23,780 nt of DNA from Christensenella sp. UBA7862 (GCA_002500135.1 DLSM01000012.1:82241-106020), one strand, 5' to 3'. Shown: positions 1 through 7,611, counted from the first letter of the stretch. The notes: generated by a model not told the origin, from the sequence alone. Numbers and translations: made by a program.

Positions 1-1
1 C

Positions 2-124
2 CCTGCTGGGTCAAAAGTCACGGTGTATGAGGGTCTAGAATACCTTACAGACACGTTTGAAGAGGTTCTTTGTTGGGTTGCACCAAAGATAATAATAGAC
101 AAAAGAGCCATGACGAGTGTGTAA
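2..124 (+). CDS. C-terminal fragment of an unidentified protein (5' end outside window)
   Basis: An open frame enters from the left edge and stops at TAA 122-124, giving 40 residues ending in KRAMTSV. The fragment reads PAGSKVTVYEGLEYL and then DTFEEVLCWVAPKI. The alternating polar and hydrophobic pattern with VTV and GL would suit the end of a beta-sandwich repeat protein such as the DUF11 protein that follows, but it is too short to assign. The overlapping +1-frame ORF starting with TTG at 70 has low-complexity composition and no ribosome binding site. This frame is preferred because it runs unbroken to the window edge. Confidence 0.45.
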   Translation, partial: PAGSKVTVYEGLEYLTDTFEEVLCWVAPKIIIDKRAMTSV

Positions 125-342
125 TTTACACACAACATCCCGACCCTAATTTTGTCCCAAAATCTCATTTTATTTTCTCCCTTTTTCATCAAGCCATGCC
201 ACTTATTTTAAACTTTAAAATAGTTTATACAAAAATTGTATTATTATATATTCATTTTGTCAAGAAAATTTTAAATAAAAATATTCTAATGACTTTTACA
301 CACCGCAAGAGAATTTTGAATATTGTGGAATAGGAGAAATGT

Positions 343-1098
343 ATGGCTATTCAAAACACAGCAAAGATTACGTCACAAGTAAAAAGTCAAAGCGGTGACG
401 GGGTGGAAGTTGTAACTTTTAGCAATATTAGCGAGGTGGAGCAAGTGGATGCAGAGGTAATAGCGGTTAAGAGTTCAAGCAAGAGTTGGGTGCTGCCCGA
501 GGGCGAACTAACAATTTCAACAACCATAACAAACAAAACAAACGCAAGCATTGAAAACTTTAAGATACAAGACACTTTGGTGGGTGCCACTTTTGTGACG
601 GGCAGTGTGAAAATTGGAAGCGTGATGCACGAGAACCTTGACCCCATTGCGGGCTTTGAAATGCAAGTTACGCTGGGTGCTGGGGCGGATATGACAGTTT
701 CCTACACCATAAAAGCAGACAAAATGCCCGAAGATGAAGTAATAAAAGCAAGTTCTGTGGTTAGTTTTAAAATGGGCGAATTAATGGTCACAATAAATTC
801 AAATCAAGAAGTTGTTGAGGTGATATTCAGTGGACTTACACTATTAAAACAAGCGAATCCAGCCGCCGTTATCAAAGGGTCGGAAATAATCTACACAGTT
901 GACATCACAAATGATGGCACACGGGACAACTCATCAGTCGTTTTTTCAGACACACTTCCTACAGAACTTACTTTCGTTGACGGGAGCATAACCGTCAGTG
1001 GAACACCTCAACCAACTTACACATTGGATAACATTCAAATAAGCGATCTTAGCCCCGGTGACAGTGTAACGGTGACATTCAAGGCGACTGTAAACTAA
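343..1098 (+). CDS. Signal-less DUF11/TIGR01451-type repeat protein, 251 aa
   Basis: This is a beta-rich protein with two related sandwich repeats, at about residues 40-140 and 165-251. The second carries the features of the DUF11 (TIGR01451) repeat: GLTLLKQANPAAVIKG, then IIYTVDITNDGT, SDTLPTELTFVDGSITVSG, and a closing LSPGDSVTVTFKATVN. The start is set by AGGAG about seven bases upstream of ATG 343. There is no signal peptide, transmembrane helix or sortase motif, which is odd for a family usually found on surfaces. The N-terminal pattern MA-x-x-N-x-A/V-x-I resembles that of the 128-residue DUF11 protein at 22268. It is followed after 61 bp by a holin-like gene on the same strand. Function is unknown. 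Possible roles (inference) are a spore-layer or phage-derived structural protein. Confidence 0.8.
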   Translation: MAIQNTAKITSQVKSQSGDGVEVVTFSNISEVEQVDAEVIAVKSSSKSWVLPEGELTISTTITNKTNASIENFKIQDTLVGATFVTGSVKIGSVMHENLDPIAGFEMQVTLGAGADMTVSYTIKADKMPEDEVIKASSVVSFKMGELMVTINSNQEVVEVIFSGLTLLKQANPAAVIKGSEIIYTVDITNDGTRDNSSVVFSDTLPTELTFVDGSITVSGTPQPTYTLDNIQISDLSPGDSVTVTFKATVN

Positions 1099-1110
1099 AA
1101 AACAATTTGT

Positions 1111-1138
1111 TTGTCAAAAAGTCAAAAAATTTTATACA
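1111..1138 (+). promoter_or_regulatory. Candidate sigma-A promoter for the holin-like gene
   Basis: TTGTCA at 1111-1116 and TATACA at 1133-1138 are separated by 16 bp. The predicted start is about 1145, just ahead of GGGAGG (1146-1151). The gene may therefore be transcribed separately from the DUF11 gene upstream. The region is A/T rich, so chance matches are possible. Confidence 0.4.
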
Positions 1139-1159
1139 CTGCTATGGGAGGAACAAATT

Positions 1160-1528
1160 GTGAATTTTGAAGAAGTAATAAAAGTAATCACAGTGTGTGG
1201 TTCCCTACTGATAAGCCTTGGCGGTTTTGTTGTGGCACTTGTTAGGGACATCAGAACCAAAAAGTGGAGTGTGCTTAAGACGGAACTTATAACCTTTATA
1301 ACCAAAGCGGAAAAAATGAAAGACATGACAGGAGCAGAGAAAAAATCTGCAGTGCTTAGCTGGGCAGAAGAATATTGCAAGAGCCATGACATTAAGTTTG
1401 ACGCACAACGAGTAAGCCTTGAAATTGAAGAATTGATATATTTTACAAAAAACGTGAACAAGCGTGACACCACCGCCTCTATCCAAAGCATTGACGTCCA
1501 AAGAACCCTTGTGCCAAAGGGAAAATAA
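1160..1528 (+). CDS. Small holin-like (Holin_LLH-type) membrane protein, 122 aa
   Basis: One hydrophobic segment lies at about residues 7-28. A charged helical region follows, with TGAEKKSAVLSWAEEYC, then HDIKFDAQRVSLEIEELI and FTKNVN. This order (TM helix, TGxEKK block, IxFDxxxVxxxIExxV) resembles the phage LLH-type holins and the small phage-like proteins annotated with them in Clostridia. Translation starts at GTG 1160, eight bases after GGGAGG; no ATG fits. No endolysin or other phage gene is nearby, so this may be a phage relic or a domesticated membrane protein. The family call is by motif recall and is moderate. The gene ends before a strong bidirectional terminator at 1621-1647. Confidence 0.55.
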   Translation: MNFEEVIKVITVCGSLLISLGGFVVALVRDIRTKKWSVLKTELITFITKAEKMKDMTGAEKKSAVLSWAEEYCKSHDIKFDAQRVSLEIEELIYFTKNVNKRDTTASIQSIDVQRTLVPKGK

Positions 1529-1620
1529 GAAAGAATCCTTGCAAAAATCAAAAGACACAAACGATAATCAAAATTATTAAAACTAATAAAAAAAGTTTTG
1601 ACTAATTGGAATTAAAATAC

Positions 1621-1647
1621 AAAAAGACTGGGATACCAGTCTTTTTT
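1621..1647. terminator. Bidirectional intrinsic terminator between holin-like gene and metK
   Basis: The stem is AAAAAGACTGG / CCAGTCTTTTT with a four-base loop, and T-runs are read out on both strands. It lies between the convergent holin-like gene (ending 1528) and metK (ending 1674) and can serve both. Confidence 0.85.
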
Positions 1648-1673
1648 GATATCAACAACTTTCGATAATCGCC

Positions 1674-3047
1674 TCAATTTTTCTTTTTTCTTTCTTCTTT
1701 CTTATTTTTAATTTGTTCCCATGGGAATTCGTTGCGGCCGAAGTGACCGTAGCAAGCGGTTGATTTGTAGATTGGCTTTAAAAGGTCAAGTTCTTTAATT
1801 ATATTTTTTGGTGAAAAGTCAAAGTGAGTTGTTGTGTAGCCATAAATATCTTTGATTGGCTTGAGTTCTGTGTGAAAAGTGTTTATGTTTATTGCGATTG
1901 GCTTAGATAGTCCTATTCCATATGCAACTTGCACTTCGCATTTATGGCAAAAGCCGTGAGCAACAAGATTTTTTGCGACATATCTTGCATAATATGCCCC
2001 AGACCTATCCACTTTTGTTGCATTTTTGCTGGAAAAACACCCTCCACCAACTCTGCCAACGCCGCCATAGGTGTCAACGACAATTTTCCTTCCGACACAG
2101 CCACTGTCGCCAAAACTTCCCCAAATTGTAAATCTGCCACTTGGGTTTAGAATGACGTTTACATTATCTGCCAAGTTCTCATATTGAGATAAAACTTTAT
2201 CCACAACCTCTTTTTTAACTTTGTTTTTTAGTTCCTCATTTCCCACATTTTCTGCGTGTGAAACAGACATAAGAACGGTCAAAATTTTAAATGGCTTGCC
2301 GTCAAGATATTGCACTGTCACTTGGCTTTTTGCGTCTGCAAAATAACCCACTGTTCTTCGTCTAAAACTTTCATATTCTCGCATAAGTTTGTGTGCCAAA
2401 AGTATGCTGAGTGGCATGTATTCTGGAGTTTCGTCAGTTGCATAGCCATAAACCATTCCTTGGTCATTTGCTCCCACTTCGTCAGTGGCAACTGCGTTGT
2501 GAATATCCACACTTTGCTCACTTATTTCCTTGATTATTTCAAATTGGCAACTATAACCAATATCCTTCAAAATTCCTCGTGCAATGCCTTCATAGTCAAT
2601 TTTTGCCTTTGTTGTTGCCTCGCCAAAAATGAATAATTTGTTGTCTTTTATGGCACATTCCACAGCCATTTGTGACATTGGGTCTTGCCTTAACGCTTCG
2701 TCCAAAAAAGCATCGGAAATGGTGTCGCAAGTTTTGTCTGGGTGACCGATGTTCACACTTTCGCTTGTCACAATTTCACCATTTTCTGCAAGATAATCTG
2801 CAAAACTGATTCTTTCTGGGCGGTTTTTGTTAAGATAAGCAACACTTGCCCCAATATTTCCCAAAACATAATCACGACTTATCCCCACAATGTTCCAGCA
2901 GTCGTCTTCTTTAATGTTTATTTCCTTGCCGTCCACCCATTTGCAGCCATTGTCTTTTGCAAAACACAAAAAATCTTTCTTGTTTTCGTCATCTAACAAA
3001 AACCAAACTTCGTTCCTTTCTTGCAATAATTCTTTTAAATTTTTCAT
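1674..3047 (-). CDS. metK: S-adenosylmethionine synthetase (MetK) with ~90-aa N-terminal extension, 457 aa
   Basis: Makes S-adenosylmethionine from methionine and ATP in the cytoplasm. The MetK core starts at about residue 92 (TSESVNIGHPDK) and carries the family motifs in order: ISDAFLDEAL, GANDQGMVYGYATDE (192-206), DAKSQVTVQY (238-247), NPSGRFTIWG, GDSGCVGRKIVVDTYGG (313-329), KVDRSGAYYARYVAKN (345-360) and a C-terminal YGHFGRNEFPWE. The core is slightly shorter than the usual ~384 residues and diverges at family positions: IWGSFGD instead of IGGPMGD, and RVGGG instead of RHGGG. Residues 1-90 (LLDDENKKDFLCFAKDNGCKW, then DGKEI and ISFADYL) are not part of canonical MetK. They resemble a small domain seen in phage and accessory proteins (inference). 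The start is ATG 3047, because GGAG lies six bases upstream. A TTG start at 3059 would sit over that site and is rejected. Regulation is by the SAM-I riboswitch upstream. Confidence 0.93.
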   Translation of the reverse strand: MKNLKELLQERNEVWFLLDDENKKDFLCFAKDNGCKWVDGKEINIKEDDCWNIVGISRDYVLGNIGASVAYLNKNRPERISFADYLAENGEIVTSESVNIGHPDKTCDTISDAFLDEALRQDPMSQMAVECAIKDNKLFIFGEATTKAKIDYEGIARGILKDIGYSCQFEIIKEISEQSVDIHNAVATDEVGANDQGMVYGYATDETPEYMPLSILLAHKLMREYESFRRRTVGYFADAKSQVTVQYLDGKPFKILTVLMSVSHAENVGNEELKNKVKKEVVDKVLSQYENLADNVNVILNPSGRFTIWGSFGDSGCVGRKIVVDTYGGVGRVGGGCFSSKNATKVDRSGAYYARYVAKNLVAHGFCHKCEVQVAYGIGLSKPIAININTFHTELKPIKDIYGYTTTHFDFSPKNIIKELDLLKPIYKSTACYGHFGRNEFPWEQIKNKKEERKKKN

Positions 3048-3090
3048 AACTTTCTCCAAAAATATATATTTCCACAGAAAGTTTTTGCAA

Positions 3091-3117
3091 GAAAAAATCC
3101 CATCGCAATGATGGGAT
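3091..3117 (-). terminator. Riboswitch-controlled intrinsic terminator upstream of metK
   Basis: On the minus strand ATCCCATC pairs with GATGGGAT around a five-base loop and is followed by TTTTTT. It lies between the SAM-I aptamer and the metK ribosome binding site. Its 5' arm plus loop (+ strand 3107-3115) is exactly complementary over nine bases to the 3' strand of the aptamer P1 region (+ strand 3138-3146). That pairing is the competing antiterminator. Confidence 0.9.
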
Positions 3118-3137
3118 AAAATTGTGCACTTATTTTC

Positions 3138-3221
3138 CCCATCATTCAGCCTTTAGCACCTTGCCGTTTGGCAGGTTGCTGTGTGGTCAACGGGGCTGTC
3201 CCTCGCACACTCTCTATGGAT
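3138..3221 (-). ncRNA. SAM-I (S-box) riboswitch aptamer controlling metK
   Basis: Read on the minus strand, the S-box core appears in order: GAGGGACAGCCCCGUUGA, then GCAACC, a small hairpin UGCC-AAAC-GGCA, GGUGCUAAA, and a closing AAUGAUGGGG that can form P1 with UCCAU at the 5' end. These are the conserved elements of the SAM-I class. The predicted logic is OFF at high SAM. Ligand-stabilised P1 sequesters AAUGAUGGG and lets the downstream terminator form. Without SAM, AAUGAUGGG pairs with the terminator 5' arm and metK is transcribed. This fits feedback control of SAM synthesis. Confidence 0.93.
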
Positions 3222-3226
3222 ATTTT

Positions 3227-3256
3227 ACTATAACACATGTGGGCAGAGGTTGTCAA
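3227..3256 (-). promoter_or_regulatory. Sigma-A promoter of metK leader
   Basis: TTGACA (3256-3251) and TATAGT (3232-3227) are 18 bp apart on the minus strand. They place the start at about 3220, at the 5' end of the riboswitch. Confidence 0.8.
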
Positions 3257-3269
3257 CAGTTTTTTCAAT

Positions 3270-3354
3270 TTTACACAGTTTTGCAATTTTTTAGTAATAT
3301 TTACACATTTTTTGCAATTTTTAACACAAATTTTATACATTTTTTGCAAAAAAA
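3270..3354. repeat. Three imperfect ~30-bp direct repeats upstream of the metK promoter
   Basis: TTTACACA or TTTATACA followed by a T-run and TGCAA occurs at 3270, 3300 and 3332, a spacing of 30 and 32 bp. The array ends about 14 bp from the -35 hexamer of metK. Near-helical phasing of T/A tracts suggests intrinsic curvature, an UP-like element or a regulator binding array (inference). Confidence 0.5.
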
Positions 3355-3355
3355 C

Positions 3356-3387
3356 ATAAAAAAACTACACATTTTTGGTGTAGTTTT
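3356..3387 (-). terminator. Intrinsic terminator of the MoxR/DUF2201 operon
   Basis: AAAACTACAC (3361-3370) and GTGTAGTTTT (3378-3387) form the stem. Read on the minus strand the hairpin ends in a run of seven T. It follows the stop of the DUF2201-type gene by about 6 bp. Confidence 0.85.
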
Positions 3388-3393
3388 CTTGTT

Positions 3394-5064
3394 TTATCTT
3401 TCAAAACTCGTTTCGTCTGGTTGGTTGTTTTGAGTGGCGTAATTTTGCATGTTGTTTGGTGACCAGTTTGTGTTTTGCAAGTTGTCGATGGCTTCCTCTG
3501 AAACTTGGATAACCTTGCCGAGTGGTGGGTCAAATTTTCTGTTCCCATACACAAGCCAAATGACATTTGCTAGATATTTGTAATCTCTTGTTAAGTTGGC
3601 ATAGCCGTCTGTGAATACAATTTTATTGACTTTTGGGTCTTTTGAAAAGGCGAGGACTGCGTTGTTAAAGTTTGTTCCGCCAGAGCCTTTGATATGAAAG
3701 TTGTCTATATCTTCCATTTTCTTAATTTCCACAAATGGAAGGTGAACATCATCGTCAAAAGTTGCAACTTTGAGTTTTGATTGTTTGGCAAGAGGCTTTA
3801 ATGCTCGCAGAAATTGCATGATAAGTCTGTTTGGAACTGAACCAGAGGTGTCGAGCAAGACTTCGGTTGTTGATTCTTCGTCAACATCAAATTCTTCCAA
3901 GCGATAGGCGTAGTTGTTTTCGGCAATGGATCTACGTTGTGACCAAACTGTTTCGTTTTTCTCCAGTTCTCGTCTGAGTAGAACTTTCCAATCTACAATG
4001 TGGCTTGCTTCACCAACATAGCCAAATGGCTTTTCATTTTTTGTTGAAATTTGAGATTTAACTTTTTCAAACACACTTTGCATGCGTCCAATTTTTTGTT
4101 CTCTATTCTTTTGAAATTCTGCTTTTTCATTTATTGTTTCATTTGGGTCGGCTGTGTTTTGCCTTAGTTCGCTCACACTGTCGCCATGTCCTGCGTTTTT
4201 GGAACTGGTGCCAAATTGGTCACAATTTGAGTTTTTGTCATCAGTTTGGTCGTCATCACTGCTTTTATTGTCACTAGGATTTGAATTGTCGTTTGATTTA
4301 TCTTCTGTTTCGTCTTTACTTGATAACTCTTTTTCGCTGCTATCATCTTGTTTGCTATCTTCACCATTTCCATTGTTTGACTTACCATCTTTCTTTCCGC
4401 CATTGCCATTTTGCTGGTCTTTATTCTCGGTTTTTTCTTTGTCCTTATTCCACATGGAGTGGTCGTCATTGCACTTGCCAGTGATTTTTAATTTTTCTTT
4501 TTTATTTCCATTTTGCTTGTTGTCATTTTGTCCATCACTATTCTCATTTGCTTGATTGTTTGAATGGTCACCATTTTCGTCAGGCGGATTGCCAGAGCCG
4601 TCACCGCCTTCGTTTGATTGCTCATTTTGTTCTTGCTTGTTTTTTTCTTGGTCATAGATTAGGTCATAAAGTTCTTCAGACGTGAAGTTCAACGCCCCCT
4701 CAACTCGAACGACATCTTCTAACCCTTTCAGCCCGTCACGTTCAAGATTTGCATTTATAATTGCGTCTGTGGCAATGTTCCAAGTTTCTTTATCTCTCTC
4801 GTTTCCATTCTTGTCAAATTTTCTTTCGTGGTGTCTGAACTTTATGTGCATAACTTCGTGAGCAAGCACGAAAAGAAGGACATCTTCTGGCTGACTTTTA
4901 ACAAAGTTTGGAGAAAAATATATTTTCTTTCCGTCAGTGGCTGCAGTGTCAAATTTAAGATTTGTTTTAAACTCAATTTCAATGTTCGCAATTTGAGAGG
5001 CAAATCTTGGATATTTTACAATCAGTTTCTTCTTCAAAGTTTCAAGGTCTTTCTGCTCTGACAT
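3394..5064 (-). CDS. DUF2201-type protein: metallopeptidase-like (HExxH) domain plus VWA-like domain, 556 aa
   Basis: The N-terminal domain (about 1-140) has HEVMHIKFRHHER at 69-81. This is the HExxHxxxxHxxR signature of the putative metallopeptidase domain in the DUF2201 family. Residues 140-315 form a very polar, low-complexity linker rich in D, N, K, S, G and Q. The C-terminal VWA-like domain (about 395-556) has the metal-site motif DTSGS (405-409), GSGGTNF with T464, and FTDG with D486. A protein of this type normally works with a MoxR-family AAA+ ATPase as a metal-dependent chaperone or assembly module, as RavA-ViaA does. Such an ATPase is encoded immediately upstream with a 12-bp gap, so the two form one operon. 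The start has GGAG seven bases upstream. The substrate is unknown. Whether the HExxH site is catalytic cannot be told from sequence. Confidence 0.88.
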   Translation of the reverse strand: MSEQKDLETLKKKLIVKYPRFASQIANIEIEFKTNLKFDTAATDGKKIYFSPNFVKSQPEDVLLFVLAHEVMHIKFRHHERKFDKNGNERDKETWNIATDAIINANLERDGLKGLEDVVRVEGALNFTSEELYDLIYDQEKNKQEQNEQSNEGGDGSGNPPDENGDHSNNQANENSDGQNDNKQNGNKKEKLKITGKCNDDHSMWNKDKEKTENKDQQNGNGGKKDGKSNNGNGEDSKQDDSSEKELSSKDETEDKSNDNSNPSDNKSSDDDQTDDKNSNCDQFGTSSKNAGHGDSVSELRQNTADPNETINEKAEFQKNREQKIGRMQSVFEKVKSQISTKNEKPFGYVGEASHIVDWKVLLRRELEKNETVWSQRRSIAENNYAYRLEEFDVDEESTTEVLLDTSGSVPNRLIMQFLRALKPLAKQSKLKVATFDDDVHLPFVEIKKMEDIDNFHIKGSGGTNFNNAVLAFSKDPKVNKIVFTDGYANLTRDYKYLANVIWLVYGNRKFDPPLGKVIQVSEEAIDNLQNTNWSPNNMQNYATQNNQPDETSFER

Positions 5065-5076
5065 AATTTTCTCCTT

Positions 5077-7557
5077 TTATCTATTCATTTCTCCTTGGCC
5101 AATCTCATCAAATCTCATTTCATCCGCTGCTTGAAGTTCGGCAATATATTCCTTTCTTGCGTCATCATTGCCCGCCCAAAGAATGTCATACAAACTGACA
5201 TATTCAGAGTCGCAAAATGTTCTGACAAATATTCTGCATTTTTCCACTTCCTCCATGTTGGCTGTAAGAAGACTGGTCATTGTAGCAAATCTTTCATTTG
5301 CGTTTTGTGGCAAATCTGGCGTGTCAAATTCACCTGAAATGACATCTTTAACGGTCAATGCTGGGACGTTGTAGAAGTCATAAAACTCACTTGCCCAAGA
5401 CTCACGAAGTTTGCTTTCAAGTGACATTTCAAGGATATTTTCAACGTTTTTTCCCTTGTATTTTCCTTCTTTCAAGTTCTTTTCAAAGGCATAAAGCGTA
5501 TTTGAAACAGACACCCAGCCACGAGGGTCGTTTGTTCTGCCACGGCAGCCGTAGTTGTCAAGTTCCCTTTCGCCAACTTCTGGTTCTTCATAGAAATATC
5601 CCATTTTTCCAATATTGTTGCTTCTTCCGTTTTCATTAAACTTTTCAAGAATGTATCCCACAACTGCAGGGTGTGTTCCCTTTGGAATGGCGTATTCTGA
5701 TATCCATTCGTCAACTTTTGGTTGCATATCCAAAATGTGGTCAAAACGCTTTTCAAGAGGTTCGGCAAGGTCTTCTGCCACGGCGGAATATTTCTTCTGA
5801 TTGCCCGTAGCCACAACAACTGTGTTTGCTGGAAGTTTAAGACCGTTTCCAGTTTCTACAATTCTATTTAAAACAAGGGTATAAACAAGTGATTGCACTG
5901 CTGGTTTAACATTTAACAATTCGTCAAGCAAAATAACTGTCTTTTTATCGCTGTTTTTGCTTCTTTCATAAACTTCGTCTGCAATTTCATACAAGTTTTG
6001 AATGTTCTCTTGCACAAGTTTTCTTTCCTCACTTGTTGCACAAGACAAAATTGCTTGTTTTGCAAAGTCTGGTGGAATGTTTTGCCCCGTTTGAAGGTTG
6101 ACAGAACCAACGACTTTTTCAGGGAACATATTGTTTGTAAGTTTGATGTAAATTAAGTCTGGATAAAGTGATTTCAGTCTTTCAGTTTTTCCAATTCCAC
6201 TTGGGCCACGAAGCAACACCGATTGTCCCGCATCAACCCAACTCTTAATAAGTTCTGTGTCGCTCATAAGTCTTCTGTTGCTTTCTGGGGTGTCGTCTGG
6301 ATTAAGACGAGCAAGACGAGTTCTCTTTTTAATAACTGGCTTATTAGGTTCTTCAAACGCTTTGTTTGTGTTTTCTTTCAACAATTCGTCCGTCTTGCCG
6401 ATTTCCCCTTCTTCCACCATTTTAATAAACTCCTTCACATTTTCTACAAAATCTCCATCTTTCTTTTTGCTGGCATATTCCCACGCCTTTTTAAAGATTT
6501 CTTTTTTTGCAAGTTTTTTAGGGGTTTCAGTTTTGCTTCCGCTCTCTGCAAAAAGGCTATCTAGGTTGGCTGCTGGGTGATTGTCTGGCACCTCGTACAC
6601 AAAGGCATAATCCATAAACCCTGGAATGTCTTTTAACATTGTTTGTTTTCCAGAAATAGCACTCTTTGCCACTTCTTCATAGTTCTTGCCGTTGAGGAAA
6701 CTTCTGACATAACTATTTTTCCAGTAGCAGCCGCCATCAAAATTAGAAGCAAACTTCATTCTTTGCAAGACTTTTTTTGAAAAGAGTTGAACATTTTTCG
6801 CCCTCCCCGTTCCAAATGGGTTTATACTTTTTGGCAAATCCTTCCAGTTTGTAATATACCAAACAATTGGCTGTTCAATAAAGAAATAAGCTTTCCCTTG
6901 ATCTAAGCCATAAAACCTTACTGCCCAACAGCGGGAACCATCTTTTAGTTGCAAAACATTTATATTTTTTTCTCTCTCATCAACAGATTGAACTTCTTTA
7001 GTTTTGCCGTCATTGTAAACAAGACTTTTACTATTCCATACTTTTATGGAATCAGAAAGCTCTTGTGGATATTTGCCAAAGCAAATAGTCATATTTCCAT
7101 TAGTGTCTTGATCAAGATTTAAAAGCCCATATCCATGTTGACAGTCTAATCTCAGCAACTTTTCAAATTTTTTAAGATTAATGTTCACCATTGGGAGGAT
7201 CCCGTTTGAAAGATTATCAACACCTTCTGTGTCAACCCCAAAGTCACGATCCATATATCTCACATATTTTTCCGACTGAAATTCATCACAATCTGAGAGC
7301 CAAGCATGTGTATAATATTTTCGGTCGGTTGTAAGGTTTGGGTCATAAGCCATAGACCAGTTGCCACCAGTGCAAATGCCATAATCAGAAATATTCAACT
7401 TTATGTTTGGATTCAAAGCCCTAAAGCGTCTTATCTCCTCAAGTGTTGGCAAAAATACTTTGTCGTCAGTGGCAAGTTCTGGTCTAATCTTTCCATATTC
7501 GTCTTTATTGTTTCTTGTAGTTACTTCAATAAAATCTCTTAAATCAATAGTTTTCAT
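5077..7557 (-). CDS. MoxR-family AAA+ ATPase with N-terminal DUF6273-like region, 826 aa
   Basis: The C-terminal half is a MoxR-type AAA+ ATPase: Walker A GPSGIGKT (451-458), Walker B VILLDE (541-546), sensor-1 ATGN (583-586), a probable arginine finger in LEKRFDH (R604) and a sensor-2-like DPRGWVSVSNTL (677-688). The N-terminal ~340 residues are not part of MoxR. They contain ICFGKYPQELSD (158-169), QPIVWYI (229-235) and CYWKNSYVRSFLNG (277-290). That order matches the FGxYPQ / IxW / WxxSxIRxWLN pattern of DUF6273-like domains common in Clostridia. A charged linker joins the halves. MoxR proteins are usually ~300-350 residues, so this fusion is unusual. ATPase and VWA partner are co-transcribed (12-bp gap). 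The likely role is ATP-driven remodelling or metal loading of a target, with the N-terminal part recognising substrate (inference). GGAG lies seven bases before ATG 7557. Confidence 0.88.
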   Translation of the reverse strand: MKTIDLRDFIEVTTRNNKDEYGKIRPELATDDKVFLPTLEEIRRFRALNPNIKLNISDYGICTGGNWSMAYDPNLTTDRKYYTHAWLSDCDEFQSEKYVRYMDRDFGVDTEGVDNLSNGILPMVNINLKKFEKLLRLDCQHGYGLLNLDQDTNGNMTICFGKYPQELSDSIKVWNSKSLVYNDGKTKEVQSVDEREKNINVLQLKDGSRCWAVRFYGLDQGKAYFFIEQPIVWYITNWKDLPKSINPFGTGRAKNVQLFSKKVLQRMKFASNFDGGCYWKNSYVRSFLNGKNYEEVAKSAISGKQTMLKDIPGFMDYAFVYEVPDNHPAANLDSLFAESGSKTETPKKLAKKEIFKKAWEYASKKKDGDFVENVKEFIKMVEEGEIGKTDELLKENTNKAFEEPNKPVIKKRTRLARLNPDDTPESNRRLMSDTELIKSWVDAGQSVLLRGPSGIGKTERLKSLYPDLIYIKLTNNMFPEKVVGSVNLQTGQNIPPDFAKQAILSCATSEERKLVQENIQNLYEIADEVYERSKNSDKKTVILLDELLNVKPAVQSLVYTLVLNRIVETGNGLKLPANTVVVATGNQKKYSAVAEDLAEPLEKRFDHILDMQPKVDEWISEYAIPKGTHPAVVGYILEKFNENGRSNNIGKMGYFYEEPEVGERELDNYGCRGRTNDPRGWVSVSNTLYAFEKNLKEGKYKGKNVENILEMSLESKLRESWASEFYDFYNVPALTVKDVISGEFDTPDLPQNANERFATMTSLLTANMEEVEKCRIFVRTFCDSEYVSLYDILWAGNDDARKEYIAELQAADEMRFDEIGQGEMNR

Positions 7558-7582
7558 AATTTTTCTCCGTTTTACATGGAAA

Positions 7583-7611
7583 ATTTTATCACAAGAATTT
7601 TGCGTTGTCTA
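7583..7611 (-). promoter_or_regulatory. Candidate promoter of the MoxR/DUF2201 operon
   Basis: TAGACA (7611-7606) and TAAAAT (7588-7583) are 17 bp apart on the minus strand, about 25 bp ahead of ATG 7557. The -35 is imperfect. Confidence 0.45.

Noticed and set aside
149..163. ATTTTG-TCC-CAAAAT hairpin after the left-edge gene fragment
   Set aside because: The stem is six mostly A-T pairs with a three-base loop and an interrupted T-run, too weak to call a terminator.
70..333. 87-codon plus-strand ORF near the left edge
   Set aside because: It starts with TTG without a ribosome binding site, has low-complexity composition, and overlaps a frame that runs in from the window edge.
1132..1560. 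Minus-strand ORFs antisense to the holin-like gene
   Set aside because: No start signal is present, and they are Ser/Leu/Cys-rich mirror frames. The plus frame has an SD and holin-like motifs.
3048..3059. Upstream TTG start for metK
   Set aside because: It would place the start on top of the GGAG that is well spaced for ATG 3047.
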